From Helianthus annuus (lineage: Eukaryota; Streptophyta; Magnoliopsida; Asterales; Asteraceae), in the NCBI RefSeq assembly GCF_002127325.2, contig NC_035441.2, positions 152,983,122 to 153,047,121 of the forward strand: a DNA stretch of 64,000 nt. Direction: 5' to 3'. Shown piece after piece: positions 45,946-57,730 of this stretch; position 1 is the stretch's first letter; each line of letters opens with the position of its first letter. The translations under genes and the position numbers were made by a program. Below the pieces are notes generated by a model. The model saw only the letters and a list, made by a program, of their open reading frames with translations. It made no database searches and was not told where the DNA came from.

Positions 45946-48542
45946 TTCCCCATAGCACTCATCTCGAACTTATCCTGCATGATGCGCTCGAAATTCCTAC
46001 ACAAAACATCATTAGTAGAACCAAAAATAATATCATCAACATATACCTGAACCAGAAGAAGATCTCCATCTTGTTCTTTGATGAAGAGAGTACAATCGAT
46101 AAGACCTCTTCGAAAACCGTTCTCCAACAGATATGTAGATAAGGTTGCATACCAAGCTCGTGGCGCTTGATGAAGACCATAGAGAGCTTTGTTGAGCAAC
46201 CAAACCCGATCGGGATGGACAGGATCTTCAAAACCTGGAGGCTGTTCGACATATACCTCTTCTTCAACCACACCATGTAGAAATGCACTTTTGACGTCCA
46301 TCTGGTAAACCTTGAATCCTTTGAATGAGGCATAAGCCAGAAAGATCCGAATAGCTTCCAGACGTGCAACTGGTGCATAGACTTCGTTGTAGTCGATCCC
46401 TTCTATCTGACGAAAACCTTGAACGACTAAACGAGCTTTGTTCCGAATAACCACTCCACGGTCGTCTTTCCTGCATTTGAAGACCCATCGAGTGCCAATC
46501 TTCTTGTAGTTCTCAGGTTTTTCAACAAGCTTCCAAACACCAAGCTTGTGAAATTGCTGTAATTCTTCCTGCATGGCTTCAACCCAAGCACTATCTTTCA
46601 ATGCTTCTTTCCACGACTTTGGTTCTTCTTGTGACACGTAACACGCGAAGGACCAGTCATTTTGTTGACCAGATTCTCTTATAGCTGAATACAAACCAGC
46701 ATTCCGGTTGTTTCTCAGCTGATTACGCGTCTGCACACCGCGATGGACATCTCCTATGATATTCTGCTGGGGGTGGGTATCGTGAATCCTCATTTCAGGA
46801 GTATCTGGCACACGAGCATTGATACCCAAATTGGTAAGATTAAGATCAACAACCAACTCCACACCAGGAATGTGGGTAGAGGTGGATGCATTTCCTTCAG
46901 CAGTGTCTACATTCTGCGTATGAGGTGTATCTACAGAAGCACCTTGAACAGGAGCAGCTGGAGCTGAAGATCCTTCAGCTGCATCATGATATTCATCATC
47001 TTCAGAAGAGTCATTATAATCAGCAGCATCTTCATAAACCTCATTTTGAACCATATTGTTGACAGACGAAGAAGCTTGAGGGTCAACCACAATAGGTCTA
47101 ACCAAAGGCGAGACAGCAGCGTTGTCACTTTCCAACAACATCCGAGCCGCTGCTGATTCTTCGTCAAAGGTTGGCAGATTGAAGGAGTCAAATAGCCCAT
47201 CATAATCGAACATCCACGGATCACCCGGAGCCCTAACAGGACTCGTGTACCTTTGAACCCTAACTTCGCTCCATAGCTCAATCTTTTTGGTAGCTAGATT
47301 CCAAACACGAAAATTCGGAGTAGCATATCCAAGGAAGAAACCCTCGATAGCTCTTGCACCAAACTTTCCATCTGGTTCAATCATAGTACACGGAGCACCA
47401 AACGGTTCAAGGTAAGAAAGATCCGGTTTCCTTCTCTGAAGGAGTTCGAAGCAAGTCTTGCCATGTCTCTTAACTGCAAGAACTCTGTTTAACGTGTAGC
47501 AAGCAGCCGATACAGCCTCTCCCCAGAATTGAATAGGGAGTTCCGACTCTACTAACATTGTTCTTGCAGTTTCTATAATAGTCCGATTCTTCCTCTCAGC
47601 GACACCATTTTGTTGTGGAGTATAACGAGAACTGTACTCATGAAGAATGCCTTTAGAAGTACAAAACTCATCCATAACTTGATTCTTGAATTCAGTTCCA
47701 TTGTCGCTTCGGATCCTTTTCACTTTCAACGTATAGAGATTTTCCAACATTGTAAGAAGATCCTTGAGGATGCCAGGAGTTTCACTCTTGTGTGCCATAA
47801 AAGATACCCAAGAAAATCTAGAGTAGTCATCAGTAACTACTAAACAATAAGCATCACCAAACGTCGTCTTGTGCTTCATAGGTCCAAAAAGGTCCATATG
47901 AAGACGTTCGAGAGGCATGCTGACAGTGTTGATTTTCTTCAAAGGGTGAGACTTCTTTGTTTGCTTCCCCTTTTGGCACGAGACACAGATATCTTGTAGA
48001 TGAAAACTTCTTACAGGCACACCATTCACAAGATTATTTTTCACCAAATGGTTCATCTTTCTCAAGTGAATGTGTCCCATTCTTCTGTGCCAAGATATAG
48101 ACTCCTTTTCTGTGGCTTTCGAGACAAAGCAAGTGACTTGTGCAGATGTAGTAATCGCCTGGCTCATGTCGAGAATATAAAGATCATTAACTCTCGGAGC
48201 CGATAAGAGAATCCATTCTTGTGGAATTTTGAATCCAGGCTTCAGCACATAGCAGCCAGCGTCATCAAAAATCACTGAGAACTTTTTATCGCAGATTTGC
48301 GACACACTGAGAAGATTGTGATCAATTTGCTTCACATAATTGATCTTATCAAAGCACACGATACCATTGGAGATACTTCCTTCTCCAGTGATGTACCCAC
48401 CTTTATCACCCGCAAAGGCAACATACCCTCCTCTAATATTTCTCACGTCATACAGGAGCCGTAAGTCGCCAGTCATGTGCCTGGATGCTCCACTATCAAC
48501 AATCCAATGACTATTAATAGTTCCTCCTAGAACATCCTGCAC
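45942..48542 (-). CDS. Copia pol: protease, integrase, reverse transcriptase
   Basis: 866 residues. Protease VDSGASRHM (residues 15-23). Integrase zinc motif H152, H157, C186, C189. DDE core at D217 (HMDLFGP), D280 (SDNGTEF) and E316 (GVAERKNR). Reverse transcriptase from about residue 660 ([36 protein letters not shown]) with YVDD at 834-837. All catalytic residues are present. It ends at a frameshift just after the RT active site, and the remainder lies in the next ORF. The first Met is near the protease; the natural product would be a gag-pol polyprotein. Confidence 0.95.
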   Translation of the reverse strand: MQDVLGGTINSHWIVDSGASRHMTGDLRLLYDVRNIRGGYVAFAGDKGGYITGEGSISNGIVCFDKINYVKQIDHNLLSVSQICDKKFSVIFDDAGCYVLKPGFKIPQEWILLSAPRVNDLYILDMSQAITTSAQVTCFVSKATEKESISWHRRMGHIHLRKMNHLVKNNLVNGVPVRSFHLQDICVSCQKGKQTKKSHPLKKINTVSMPLERLHMDLFGPMKHKTTFGDAYCLVVTDDYSRFSWVSFMAHKSETPGILKDLLTMLENLYTLKVKRIRSDNGTEFKNQVMDEFCTSKGILHEYSSRYTPQQNGVAERKNRTIIETARTMLVESELPIQFWGEAVSAACYTLNRVLAVKRHGKTCFELLQRRKPDLSYLEPFGAPCTMIEPDGKFGARAIEGFFLGYATPNFRVWNLATKKIELWSEVRVQRYTSPVRAPGDPWMFDYDGLFDSFNLPTFDEESAAARMLLESDNAAVSPLVRPIVVDPQASSSVNNMVQNEVYEDAADYNDSSEDDEYHDAAEGSSAPAAPVQGASVDTPHTQNVDTAEGNASTSTHIPGVELVVDLNLTNLGINARVPDTPEMRIHDTHPQQNIIGDVHRGVQTRNQLRNNRNAGLYSAIRESGQQNDWSFACYVSQEEPKSWKEALKDSAWVEAMQEELQQFHKLGVWKLVEKPENYKKIGTRWVFKCRKDDRGVVIRNKARLVVQGFRQIEGIDYNEVYAPVARLEAIRIFLAYASFKGFKVYQMDVKSAFLHGVVEEEVYVEQPPGFEDPVHPDRVWLLNKALYGLHQAPRAWYATLSTYLLENGFRRGLIDCTLFIKEQDGDLLLVQVYVDDIIFGSTNDVLCRNFERIMQDKFEMSAMGK

Positions 48543-48558
48543 ATGTCAATTAAACACA

Positions 48559-51500
48559 TCAGTTGAGAATGGGGACCCAAGCCTTAGTGGTCTTGGGTCG
48601 TCCCTTGGCATCACGAAACGTAAGCTCTATCTCTTGATGGTTTTCAAGAATAACTGCTCCCCCTGAATTGTCACCCGACTTAGGTAACCAAGTTTGTCTG
48701 TGCCTACCAGTTTTTGAAGATTCTGGTTTTTCAGGTTGTGACATTCTTGGTTCCTTCTGAACTGTTTTAACTTCAGATTTTAAAGCTTTTTCAACAGTTT
48801 TTTTTGTTCTTACGTCGTTGTTTAGTTTCTTGTTCTTTTACAGTTCGTTTATCTTGTTTAGGTGAAACTGACCGACGTTGAGGGTGAACTGTTTCAGGTG
48901 GAGTTTTCTCAACAAATTTCTTCTTTGGAATACTTGGGCAATTTCTGATGATGTGCCCAATTGTTCCACACTTAAAACATTTTCTCCTTTCAACAAGCTT
49001 AGGAGATCTTGACTGACCACAAGATGTCGAGGTCGTGGACCCAGAGGTACTAGCCTTTTCATCACACCCGTTTGTGTGTTGAGTGTAATTGTTATCACTG
49101 TTTCGTTTTAAGATTGTGACTTGTTTTACAAAATCTGTATTAGATTTGTTTTCAAAAGTTTCAATCTTATCAGTACCCTTGGATGACACAAACTTGACAT
49201 CCTTTTCTTTCTTTTGAACTCGAGCTCTTATTGTTTCAGGCTTTTGAGCTCGATTGATTGGTTGTTTACCTTTAGAAGCACTAGGTTGTAGAGTGGTTGG
49301 AGATTTCTGATTCCTAAACTGTTTTCTAATTTCAGATTTAGGAATTGGATCACATTGTGTTACCACAATTCCCGGAAGTGTTTTTCCCAAAAATTTGTTT
49401 GTATTGTCTTCAAAGACTTTGTCAATCAAAGATTTATTTACATTTTTAATTGGAAAAACATGATCTGAGTAGATTTTATTATCTCCAACCAAAGTGTACA
49501 ACACATTACTGCTTTTAACAGTAGACACACCTGTCTTATCAACCTTGACAGGATCAATCACTTGCTTCTCAACAGATGGAAGCTCAGGAGTATCAGGATC
49601 ACAAAGGATGTGATTCTCTCGTGGAATATCTACTCCTTTCATCTTGCTAAGTGATTTATCCTGATCACTTACAGCCACTTCTGATTCATCATCCGATGTC
49701 TCATAGTCCTCGATAATTGGAGGACTTTGTTTCATGGATGGTGAAGTTTCTTGTTCCTTAGGGGCTGTGTTTGAAGAACTGTCCGGTTTGAACCCTAGGC
49801 CAGTAGAAAATTCCTCAAAGTTCAAAGGCACACTGGGTTCATACCGGGGCATTTCTTCTTCATCAGGCATCTTGGTATAGTTGCTCGTCAAAGGAGGTGG
49901 ACATGCCTTATACCCAACTCCTTTCACGTTCCCTTTCAGTTGTTGAACGTCAATTATGTGATCAAGCACAAATTGGGAGTTAGAATAACTATCCAATTTC
50001 TGTTTGATCGCATCATGCTTGCATTGGGCAATGGCTAATTGCTTCTTAGTTTCTTCCACAAGGTTAATGTATTCGTTTATACTTACTTGTTTGTGGTAAA
50101 CTACTTTGTTAACCTCGGACACATTTTTCTTTAATGTTTCTATTACAGATTTAAATTCTTTTTCATTCCGGGTTAAAGCCATGTTTGCCTCTTGGCATTT
50201 TGACAGTTCAATAACCAAATTCTGATTATGACTATGAAGCTTTTCTGATTCAAGCTTCATATCTGCACATGATTTACAAATACTAGGAGCAGGAGGTTCA
50301 GAAGTTACCTGACTAGTAGAGGCTGAACCATTTGCCATAAAGGCAGTTTGAAAAGAAAAAGCTCCATCTTCAGAAAACAGTTTTTCCATTTCCGTTGATG
50401 TAGCAGCAGCCTTCCTAATCAGAATTGATTTCTGACATTTAAGCTCATCAGCTTCATTCAGAAGATCCTGAATATCTTCACCTTCTTCCTCCTCATCAGG
50501 CTCTGAGTGATTATCCCCAGAAACAGAGCCTTCTTCATCTGAACTTCCAGAATAACCAGAACTGTCATCACTTCCAGAAGATTCTTCTTTATGAACCTGC
50601 TCGATGACCTTAGCATACAATGCAGTTCCACTTCCTTGATCACCTTCACCAAACTGCACTGACCAGTCACATCCTTCATCAGCTTGAACAGCCAAAGCCC
50701 GATTGTGATTGGTAGTTCCAGGCTGTCCCTGATTGTTATTCACTGCCACCATCCTCCGTTCACGGTTTTCTTGTTGGGCATTCACACTCGTCTGGTTTCT
50801 AAAAGGGTTGTGATTGCCGTGTTTTGTTGGTCGAGTGCACTCACGTTTAAAGTGCCCTTTCTCGCCACAATTAAAGCACGTGACGGCATTAATATCAAAC
50901 CCATACTTCGTGTTTTTCTTTCCTTCCAACGAAGTTCTTCCAGTTCGTGCCATAAAATCTTTTGCCCTTCTAACCGCACTAGCAAAAGCCCATTTAATAT
51001 CCATCAACTCCATTTCTTCCTTGTCGATCTGATCATAATCTTCATTGGTCATGTTGATGTTTCCAAGCTGACCTGCTACCAAACCACAGTATGCACTGAC
51101 CATGGTGTTGATAATCTCCATATGTTCCTTAGCGACTTCAATGCTAAGGTGTGAAAGATTTGAGTTGTCGACTCGGATTGTGTGATGATTTTGGGGTTGA
51201 GGTTGAGGATTGCTTGTATAGTGAGCTTGCTGTTGTTGTTGTTGAGGTTGTGGTTGTGGCTGTGTTGGAACAGGAATGTAAGACCTCGGATCGAATTGAG
51301 GTTGTGGTGGAACAGCTGTTGACTGAGGAAACGGAAAGGAACTTGAACTTGTATTTGACACAAATGCAGTCTGCAGCTTAGGTTGCTGTTGCTGAGCTGC
51401 AGCGGATCTTGCCAAAGCATCGAATCCTGGAAGATACATTTCTGTATTCTGAGGAGCTGGAGCACGCCTTGCTTTCCTAATTTCTTCATCATTTTTATGT

Positions 51501-52279
51501 TCCAGCTTCTGAGTGAACTCATAGATGTTAATCGTTTCTAGAGCTTTAGTATGCTTCAACAGCTCAATAAACGAACTCCATTTTGGGGGTAGGGCGTCAG
51601 CAAACCTATTCACCATGTCTTGTTGAGTAGCTGCCACTCCATAAGCACACATTTCACTAATCAAATGATAGAAACGTGTGGTCATATCATTCAGAGTCTC
51701 GTTTTCCAAAAACTGAAAGGATTCAAACTCTTTCTTCAACAAATCATGCCGAGATTTTCGAGCAGCTGCATTGCCTTCTCCTCTAGCAACTAAGGCATCC
51801 CACAATGCTTTCGTGGTCTTGCAATATGAAAACTGATGGTAGATGTCTTTGTTGAGTGCTTGAGTAAGTGTGGCATAGGCCTTTTTCTCCAATTCATAAG
51901 CCTTCTTGTCATTTTCAAGCATGTTGGCGTAACCTTCTCAAGTGGATGCTCTACTTTCAAGGCTTTCATTGAATGCATTGACAAAACACATCCAAAGGTC
52001 GGTGCTTTGTCCTTGAACATATGTGTGAAAGCGGCCTTTCCATGACGGAAAGTCGTTCATGTGGTTCAGCTTTGGTGGACGATTGTTACTGCCTGTTTCA
52101 CTCTCACTAATCAGAAGATTCTGAAGACTTTGACTTTGATTGGATACCAAAGCCCATTGACATGAACTTATTGATTGTTGTTGTTTAGGAATGGCATTCG
52201 TCATATATTCAGCCATCGACATCTGTTTCAGATCTGGTTGTGGATCCGTACTCCAATCCCAAGGGCTAGTACAACTCAT
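48559..52279 (-). CDS. Copia gag, about 1,200 codons, two zinc knuckles
   Basis: It starts MSCTSPWDWSTDPQ at 52279. An in-frame TGA at 51938-51940 interrupts it; the frame is unchanged beyond and runs to 48791. UBN2-type gag domain: HQFSYCKTTKALWDALV, FYHLISEMCAYGV, DALPPKWSSFIELLKHT. A Gln/Pro-rich stretch follows (near 51200). First CCHC knuckle CFNCGEKGHFKRECTR (about 50833-50880). About 600 residues of acidic and coiled-coil-like sequence come next (ELKCQKSILIRK, ELSKCQEANMALTRNEKEF). Second CCHC knuckle CFKCGTIGHIIRNCPS (about 48937-48985). A run of eight T on the + strand near 48800 shifts the frame before the last 60 codons. Confidence 0.9.
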
Positions 52280-53173
52280 TTTGATATAATATAAGTACCA
52301 AACCTACACACCACAAACTGTTAAGTGCAACACAGATATGAATTGAAGATACAACCTGTTCGAAAGATCAATACTTGTTCGAATGATCAACAAGGTTCGA
52401 AAGATCCTTGTTGAGTTTCGAACAAAGACTTCGAAGGATTGACTTCGAAGGATTGACTATACGAAGGGTCCTTATCTTTCGAAGGATGATTTCGAAAGAT
52501 TCTCCTTATGTTTCGAACACAGACCTCGAAAGATGACAATTGTTCGAAGAATCAACAGTGTTCGAAGGATCACTGTTGATGGCTCGAACAATAACCTCGA
52601 AAGATAACCTTGAAAGATTCACCCAACACGAAGGATCCTTATCTTTCGTAAAGAACAGTGACTCGAAGGATGTATCTATCGAAAAGATTCCTTGACTCGA
52701 AGGATAACACACTTACTTCGAAGGATGTTCGAAGGATGGTTATCTTTCGAATCTCCTTGATCGAAGGATGATCCTTCGAGCTCGAAAGTTATCTTTCGAC
52801 GTCTGACACACTGTCAAAAGTACTGATGGGTTGGTGAGAAAAGTGACAGGTTGGTGTACCAACTTTCGGCAGAAAGGTATGTTCAGACACGCCTTTTCAC
52901 CAACCTTTTTGACTTTCAAAAATTTTACCAAAATAGGCAACCTTATCCTCAAGTTCAGTCACCGGAGACAAACCGGAAGTATGGCCGGAAAGTTCAAAGT
53001 TTCACAAAAATGATTTTTATGTTACCCAAACCGACCCCGAACACTCCCGATAGGTTTAGTAGCCGTTTTTCAGTTTCAAAATGCAAGAAAACTACCAAAA
53101 ACGAGTGCTAAACCAAGTGTCCAAACACACCAAAGAACTCGAACAAACCGGTTTTAAACAAGGTAAAGAGCGA
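52280..53173 (-). promoter_or_regulatory. Copia 5' leader with dense TCGAAGGAT-type repeats
   Basis: Untranslated leader between the primer-binding site and gag. The segment 52358-52802 holds about 25 words of the type TCGAAGGAT, TCGAAAGAT or their complements on both strands. The same words occur in the LTRs of this element. Confidence 0.8.
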
Positions 53174-53186
53174 GGCTCTGATACCA
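53174..53186 (-). other. Primer-binding site of copia element 3
   Basis: TGGTATCAGAGCC on the - strand, two bases inside the 5' LTR; matches initiator tRNA-Met. Confidence 0.95.
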
Positions 53187-53188
53187 CT

Positions 53189-53808
53189 TGTAGGTCCCTT
53201 TTCTCGGAGGATCGAGAACAACCTAAACCTTGTTATACTAACCCACTAGCGAGTGCGGAATCCAAGCTAGTAGGCAAACCGGGATGAAGCAAGAACAAAC
53301 ACATGAACACACAAAGTTCACCGATTAACACCACTGTATTAATACGTATGAAGGTTTACGGTTACAAGCACAATGTTTACAATCTGTTTGCAAACTCTCT
53401 ATAGTGTGTGTGTGTGTGTGTTTTTCAGCAGAGTTTCTCTAACTCTCTATGTGTGCATCTGTCTAACACTAACACACTGCATGAGTATATATACCCATAC
53501 ACAGCAGGTCCTGTCCGAAGGATCCGATAGATGGTCCGAAGGATCATCTATCGATGACAACAAGCTCGAATGATCAACATGTACCTCGAAGGATCATCCT
53601 TCGAGGACTAATGGTCGAACCATATCTTTCGAGCACCTCGAAGGATCAACAGTATCCTTCGAGGCTATCCTTCGAGACAGACACTTATCTTTCTAACTGT
53701 TTGACCAAGTCAACCCGGAGGATGGTTGACTTAGTCAACTTACAGACTTAGGACATCGTTTATATACAGACCGAATGCAGACAAAGTACAGACACAAGTG
53801 CACCAACA
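53189..53808 (-). repeat. 5' LTR of copia element 3
   Basis: Same sequence as the 3' LTR except one G/T change (53768 region) and one extra GT unit. Confidence 0.97.
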
Positions 53809-53813
53809 AAACA

Positions 53814-54745
53814 TTCAACTCTGTACACTCACCCAGTTACCCACTCACAAATGTGTAGATATAACCAAAATGAGTCCACATGCGCGAGACAAAAGATATT
53901 ATTAGTTTAAGTGTATAATCCTCGTTACATGTTTTGACAGTGATATGTTTTGAAATTGTGGCGAGTATTATAAAATTTGAATGTCAGATCACGAGTCATC
54001 CAAATTGGTTTTAAACGGTGTCATTTTACTCCTTAGGTTCAGTTCGAAACGGTATTGGTCGGAACGGTTCGGTTTGAAACGATACGAGCCGAAACGGTTC
54101 GCATCGAAACGGTACGCGTCGAAACGGTTCGCGTCGAAACGGTTCGCATCGAAACGGTTCGCTTCGAAACGGTACGGGTCGAAACGGTTTGCGTCGAAAT
54201 GGTCCGCGTCGAAATCGTACGGGTCGAAACGGTTCGCCTCGAAACGGTTCGATTCCAAACGGTACGGGTCGAAATGGTACGAAACCCGCCCCCGACCTGA
54301 AACTCGTCTCGTGCGGAAACTCGTGTCGGCCCAAAACCCGTTGCGATCCGAAACCCGTCCCGTGCAAAAACCCGTGTCGACCCGAAACCCAACCCGAACC
54401 GACCCGTTCCGATCCAAAACCTGCGTCGTGCCGAAACCTGTCTCGGCCCGAAACTCAATTTGAACTGAACCCGTTTCGTGCCGTAACCCGTGTCGTGCAG
54501 ATACTTATGCCGGCTCGAAACCCATTCCGATCCGAAACCTTCCCCGTTTCTTTAAGACACTAACCCACATCGACCCATTTCTTTAATGTTGTCGACCCGC
54601 TTTGACCCGAAAATAAAAAGATGAAATTTCAAGTGACCCATTGTGACCCATTTAGTTAAAATATCTAACCGAAACCAACCTATATAATCTTAAAATCAAC
54701 CCAAATTGACCCACTTAGAAGGGTTTGGGTCAAGATTGCCCTCTA
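53814..54745. mobile_element. Right part of the split hAT-like element
   Basis: It contains a 15-bp tandem array of GAAACGGTTCGCGTC type (about 54043-54290), then CCCGAAACCCGT-type words, then GACCCATT-type words to about 54730, a mirror of the left part at 42306. Borders are approximate. Confidence 0.5.
54043..54290. repeat. 15-bp minisatellite GAAACGGTTCGNNTC
   Basis: About 16 tandem copies, with variation mainly at positions 12-13. Because the unit has no stop codon in most frames, it creates long overlapping open frames on both strands; these are not genes. Confidence 0.92.
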
Positions 54746-55336
54746 ATAGTGAATAGTTTTAACCAAAAGTAGTCAAAATTCAAATCAGAACTTATTCATT
54801 TGTAATCAGTTTCATAACTTCATTATCAACCAACCTAACATCAAAACAATATTTTTTTTTTCCTTTTTAAATGTTCGATATGATATGTAACTTAGGGGGA
54901 TGGGGGCGCCAACGAGTTCGAGATTGGGTTAATGCAATCTGGCCAAGCCCCCAAGGAACACCACCGCAACCCATGCGGGTTGTTTAACTAGCTCACGAAT
55001 CAGGGATGGGAGTCATGAGTTAGCCGTGTTTATTTAATCTTAATCAAAATAAAAAAAAAATGCTAAGGTAGTTGTGACTTCAACTAGTAGCGTCCTCTGG
55101 TAGTACGGGTTGAAGTGTTTAACCGGATTATGTAGAGGGTACTTGTGGGTTCAACTCGGAACATCCCCTACACCCTACGATAAATCGATGCCCAAGTTAA
55201 TTATTATTGTGTACAAATGCATCCCCCCGTATCGATATGTTTGTTTTCTTCCCCAAACAAGTATTAATCAAGAAAAATCTTCATGGGTGTGATACTACCC
55301 TTTCAGTGTAATCTTTCTTCCCACTGATTTGCAGAA
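54746..55336. other. Unassigned upstream region of CYC2 copy 2
   Basis: It includes a GC-rich segment (54895-55010) ending in an A-run near 55050 that might be a retroposed repeat, but neither target duplication nor pol III boxes could be confirmed. No gene. Confidence 0.4.
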
Positions 55337-55484
55337 GTATATCTATTTAACAAGATGCACTTCACCTGCAAAGCTATTAGAAGTACATTAATGTTTAAGT
55401 TCAAGCTAACCCAGTAGCTTTACTTAAACTAACAAATCTTTTTAAACAATTATTAAACGTCTCTTTCAAATCTAGTTTCTTGAT
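55337..55484 (+). promoter_or_regulatory. Core promoter and 5'UTR of CYC2 copy 2
   Basis: TATATCTATTTAAC (55339-55352) aligns with the TATA-like box of copy 1, and the following 130 bp remain alignable up to CTCTTTCAAATC and the ATG. Confidence 0.65.
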
Positions 55485-56414
55485 ATGATGTCTTCCTCAA
55501 ACCCTTTTCCACACCCTACTTCAACCATTCACTATGTCTTCCCTCCTTCCAATTGCTATCTTGATCAGGAAAAAGATGATCTTTACACCGACCACCCAAA
55601 CCCATTTCTCTCCGGTGATTGTCTTATGGCCAAAGAAGATATTACTACAAGTAAGAAAGATTTAGTTGAAGAAATAGGGTTGGAACAATGTGATGAGTAT
55701 AATAATCTTTTCTGGTCTGAAATCCAGAACAAGAAAAGTTCCAAGAAAGACCACCATAGCAAGATCCATACCGCTCAAGGCCCGAGAGATCGGAGGGTGA
55801 GATTGTCAATTGAAGTTGCAAAAAAGTTCTTTTGTCTTCAAGATATGTTGGGAGTTGACAAAGCAAGCAAAACCCTCGACTGGCTCTTTGAAAAGTCCAA
55901 GATCTCAATTAAAGAATTAATTAAAAGCAAGAAAGAAGGCTCATCTTCAACTGTTACTGACCAATCTGAAGTTGTGTTCCTGGAAACTGGATCAGATGAA
56001 CAAGATAAAGGGGTGAACAAGAGGTGTGGTGAGGGAAACAGAAAGAAGATAACAAGAAAATTTAAATCTGGATTTAGTGTGAATCAGTCAAGGGCAGAGG
56101 CAAGAGCAAGAGCTAGAGAGAGGACTAAAGAGAAACTGAATGTTAAAAAGCTTGATAAGGAGTCCAAGAGTGTTCATGTTGACTGCTGTTCTTCAGATTC
56201 AACACTCAACTCAAGCTTTTGGAATTCAATTGAATCGCAAAGCGATTATAATGACAAGATTGGGGAGTCGATTATGGAGGATAAGATCTCAATGCTGTAT
56301 AGTTATCAGCACGATCTTGCTGTGTCGAATGATTCGAGCTCTAAGTTCAAAGGTTTGCCTAAATTTACAGATGTCCACGAGCAGCCTCAGCCTGGTGACT
56401 GTGCAATGATTTAG
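55485..56414 (+). CDS. CYC2-like: CYC2-type TCP transcription factor, copy 2
   Basis: 309 residues, collinear with copy 1 from end to end. TCP domain at residues 88-146 ([20 protein letters not shown], then [20 protein letters not shown]). R domain at 202-221 ([16 protein letters not shown]). C-terminal [16 protein letters not shown] and a shared ending GDCA. The basic region is identical to that of copy 1, so DNA preference should be the same; the 8 TCP-domain differences lie in the loop and helices, where dimer choice is set (family knowledge). The frame is intact with no premature stop. The start is supported by the shared MMSSSNPFP. Same strand as copy 1, as expected for a tandem duplicate. 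Confidence 0.93.
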   Translation: MMSSSNPFPHPTSTIHYVFPPSNCYLDQEKDDLYTDHPNPFLSGDCLMAKEDITTSKKDLVEEIGLEQCDEYNNLFWSEIQNKKSSKKDHHSKIHTAQGPRDRRVRLSIEVAKKFFCLQDMLGVDKASKTLDWLFEKSKISIKELIKSKKEGSSSTVTDQSEVVFLETGSDEQDKGVNKRCGEGNRKKITRKFKSGFSVNQSRAEARARARERTKEKLNVKKLDKESKSVHVDCCSSDSTLNSSFWNSIESQSDYNDKIGESIMEDKISMLYSYQHDLAVSNDSSSKFKGLPKFTDVHEQPQPGDCAMI

Positions 56415-56425
56415 ATCTATTCAAG

Positions 56426-56503
56426 GTACAATTACTATTAAAACACCAGCACAAACATGTTTATTAATCCAGTTATTCATGGTTCGATCAACGATATACG
56501 CAG
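56426..56503 (+). other. Putative 3'UTR intron of CYC2 copy 2
   Basis: GTACAA donor 11 bp after the stop and ACGCAG acceptor. The downstream sequence GGTCAGCCAAGAGGCAGCAA matches copy 1 after its own intron. Confidence 0.7.
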
Positions 56504-57408
56504 GTCATGGTCAGCCAAGAGGCAGCAATAAAGATCTGGTGATCCTGATCCACATCCATAAGTACCTAGTCTGGCTGAGCTGGACCGATATTGTGAGGAT
56601 GTAAGTCCATACTAATATATTGTTGTTAAATAATCAACATTGTTATGATTATTGGTGTTTTGTTGTTTAATAAGCAATCTGTTAGGGTCATATATGATGT
56701 ATGCAATCAATTTTAATCAATAACAAGTTTGTTCTCACTCGGACGATACCTTTATGTTTTTTTTTTTCGTTCCTGTCAAATTTTTACATCTGAAATCCTA
56801 GGGTACAACTTGGTAATTGGGTGTCTGTTCTTGAACTAGAACTTATTAATACCTGTAGCTAGTGGGTTGTTTTGTTTGATTTCTTTTGTGAGCATGGAAC
56901 TTAAATAGTGTATTATCATTTGGATCAACTGATACATATCATTTGGTGAAGGCTCTATGCTTGTAGCAATTTTGTGGTTTGTAAGTGGGTAAACCTAAAC
57001 CAAAAATGAAGCATGTCTGAGTCATTAAGTTGTTAATTGGAGAGGTTTCCTTGTTTCTAGAAAGTAGTTAAGTCATGGAATATTGGTAGCATTAGTTACT
57101 TTCCCCAGTAAGCCCACTATATAGGTTACTTTATAGTTGGATTACTATAGATACTATAAATTGAAGTAGATTTCCATTCATCATGTAATGTAGATTAGTA
57201 GTTTAGCAATCTCTGATTTCCCATACTGTAATCTCTTGTTTTTCTAGTCAATTTCAGTAATTGTTTCATTCGGGTATTACCTTCGACTTAGCTTCGTCCT
57301 TCTACCTTCTCCCACCGAAGATACCTTATCCGAACGGGCCAATACACACAATCCAAGATCCAACAAATTTGAGTTAAATCTGATATATAATCCCTATTTT
57401 TTCATTAT
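56504..57408 (+). other. 3'UTR and downstream DNA of CYC2 copy 2
   Basis: The first 250 bp are alignable with copy 1. From about 57030 the sequence has an LTR-like look (TGTTAATTGG start, CTGTAATCTCTTGTTTT), but no paired end or target duplication was confirmed. Confidence 0.5.
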
Positions 57409-57730
57409 GGATTAGGGCGGTGGGGGTGGAACGTTATTCCACCGTGATAGCCAAAAACAACGCGTGATAGCCACCGCCACCTACAAAGTCCCCGCGTGAT
57501 AACATGCATAAATTCAAAATCCGTTATTTTCTTCACGGCGTGATGGTTTTATTTTGTGAGGGTAATTGTTGGTTGGGGGGAAATTGTTGGGTGTGGTGGT
57601 GAGTGATGACCATTGCCACTAAAAAAGTATGCGAGTGATAGAATAATGGTTGATGACATGGCGGAACTTGATTGGATGTTTGTGAGTGATGAAATTCTAT
57701 CACTAGTGACCACCCTCACTCCCCTTATCC
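57409..57730. mobile_element. About 320-bp MITE, probable
   Basis: Inverted ends GGATTAGGGCGGTGGGGGTGG and (reverse-complemented) GGATAAGGGGAGTGAGGGTGG. The interior has repeated GTGATAG words. The target duplication is unclear. Confidence 0.6.

Larger units (their letters stand above)
42578..53808 (-). mobile_element. Nearly intact young copia retrotransposon (element 3), 11.2 kb
   Basis: Two LTRs of 618 and 620 bp that differ by one base and one GT unit. Target duplication AAACA lies at 42573-42577 and 53809-53813. Primer-binding site, polypurine tract, long gag, and pol with protease, integrase, RT and RNase H are all present on the - strand. Coding breaks are few: one in-frame stop in gag and two homopolymer frameshifts. 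Between RNase H and the 3' LTR is 1.9 kb with no recognisable gene. Confidence 0.96.

Noticed and set aside
53981..54563. Several long overlapping frames on both strands (e.g. ASKRF or RREPF repeats)
   Set aside because: They arise from the 15-bp GAAACGGTTCG tandem array, which lacks stop codons; there is no domain or conserved start.
57030..57268. Possible short solo LTR (TGTTAATTGG start)
   Set aside because: No target duplication, no paired terminal CA with inverted ends and no second copy in the window.
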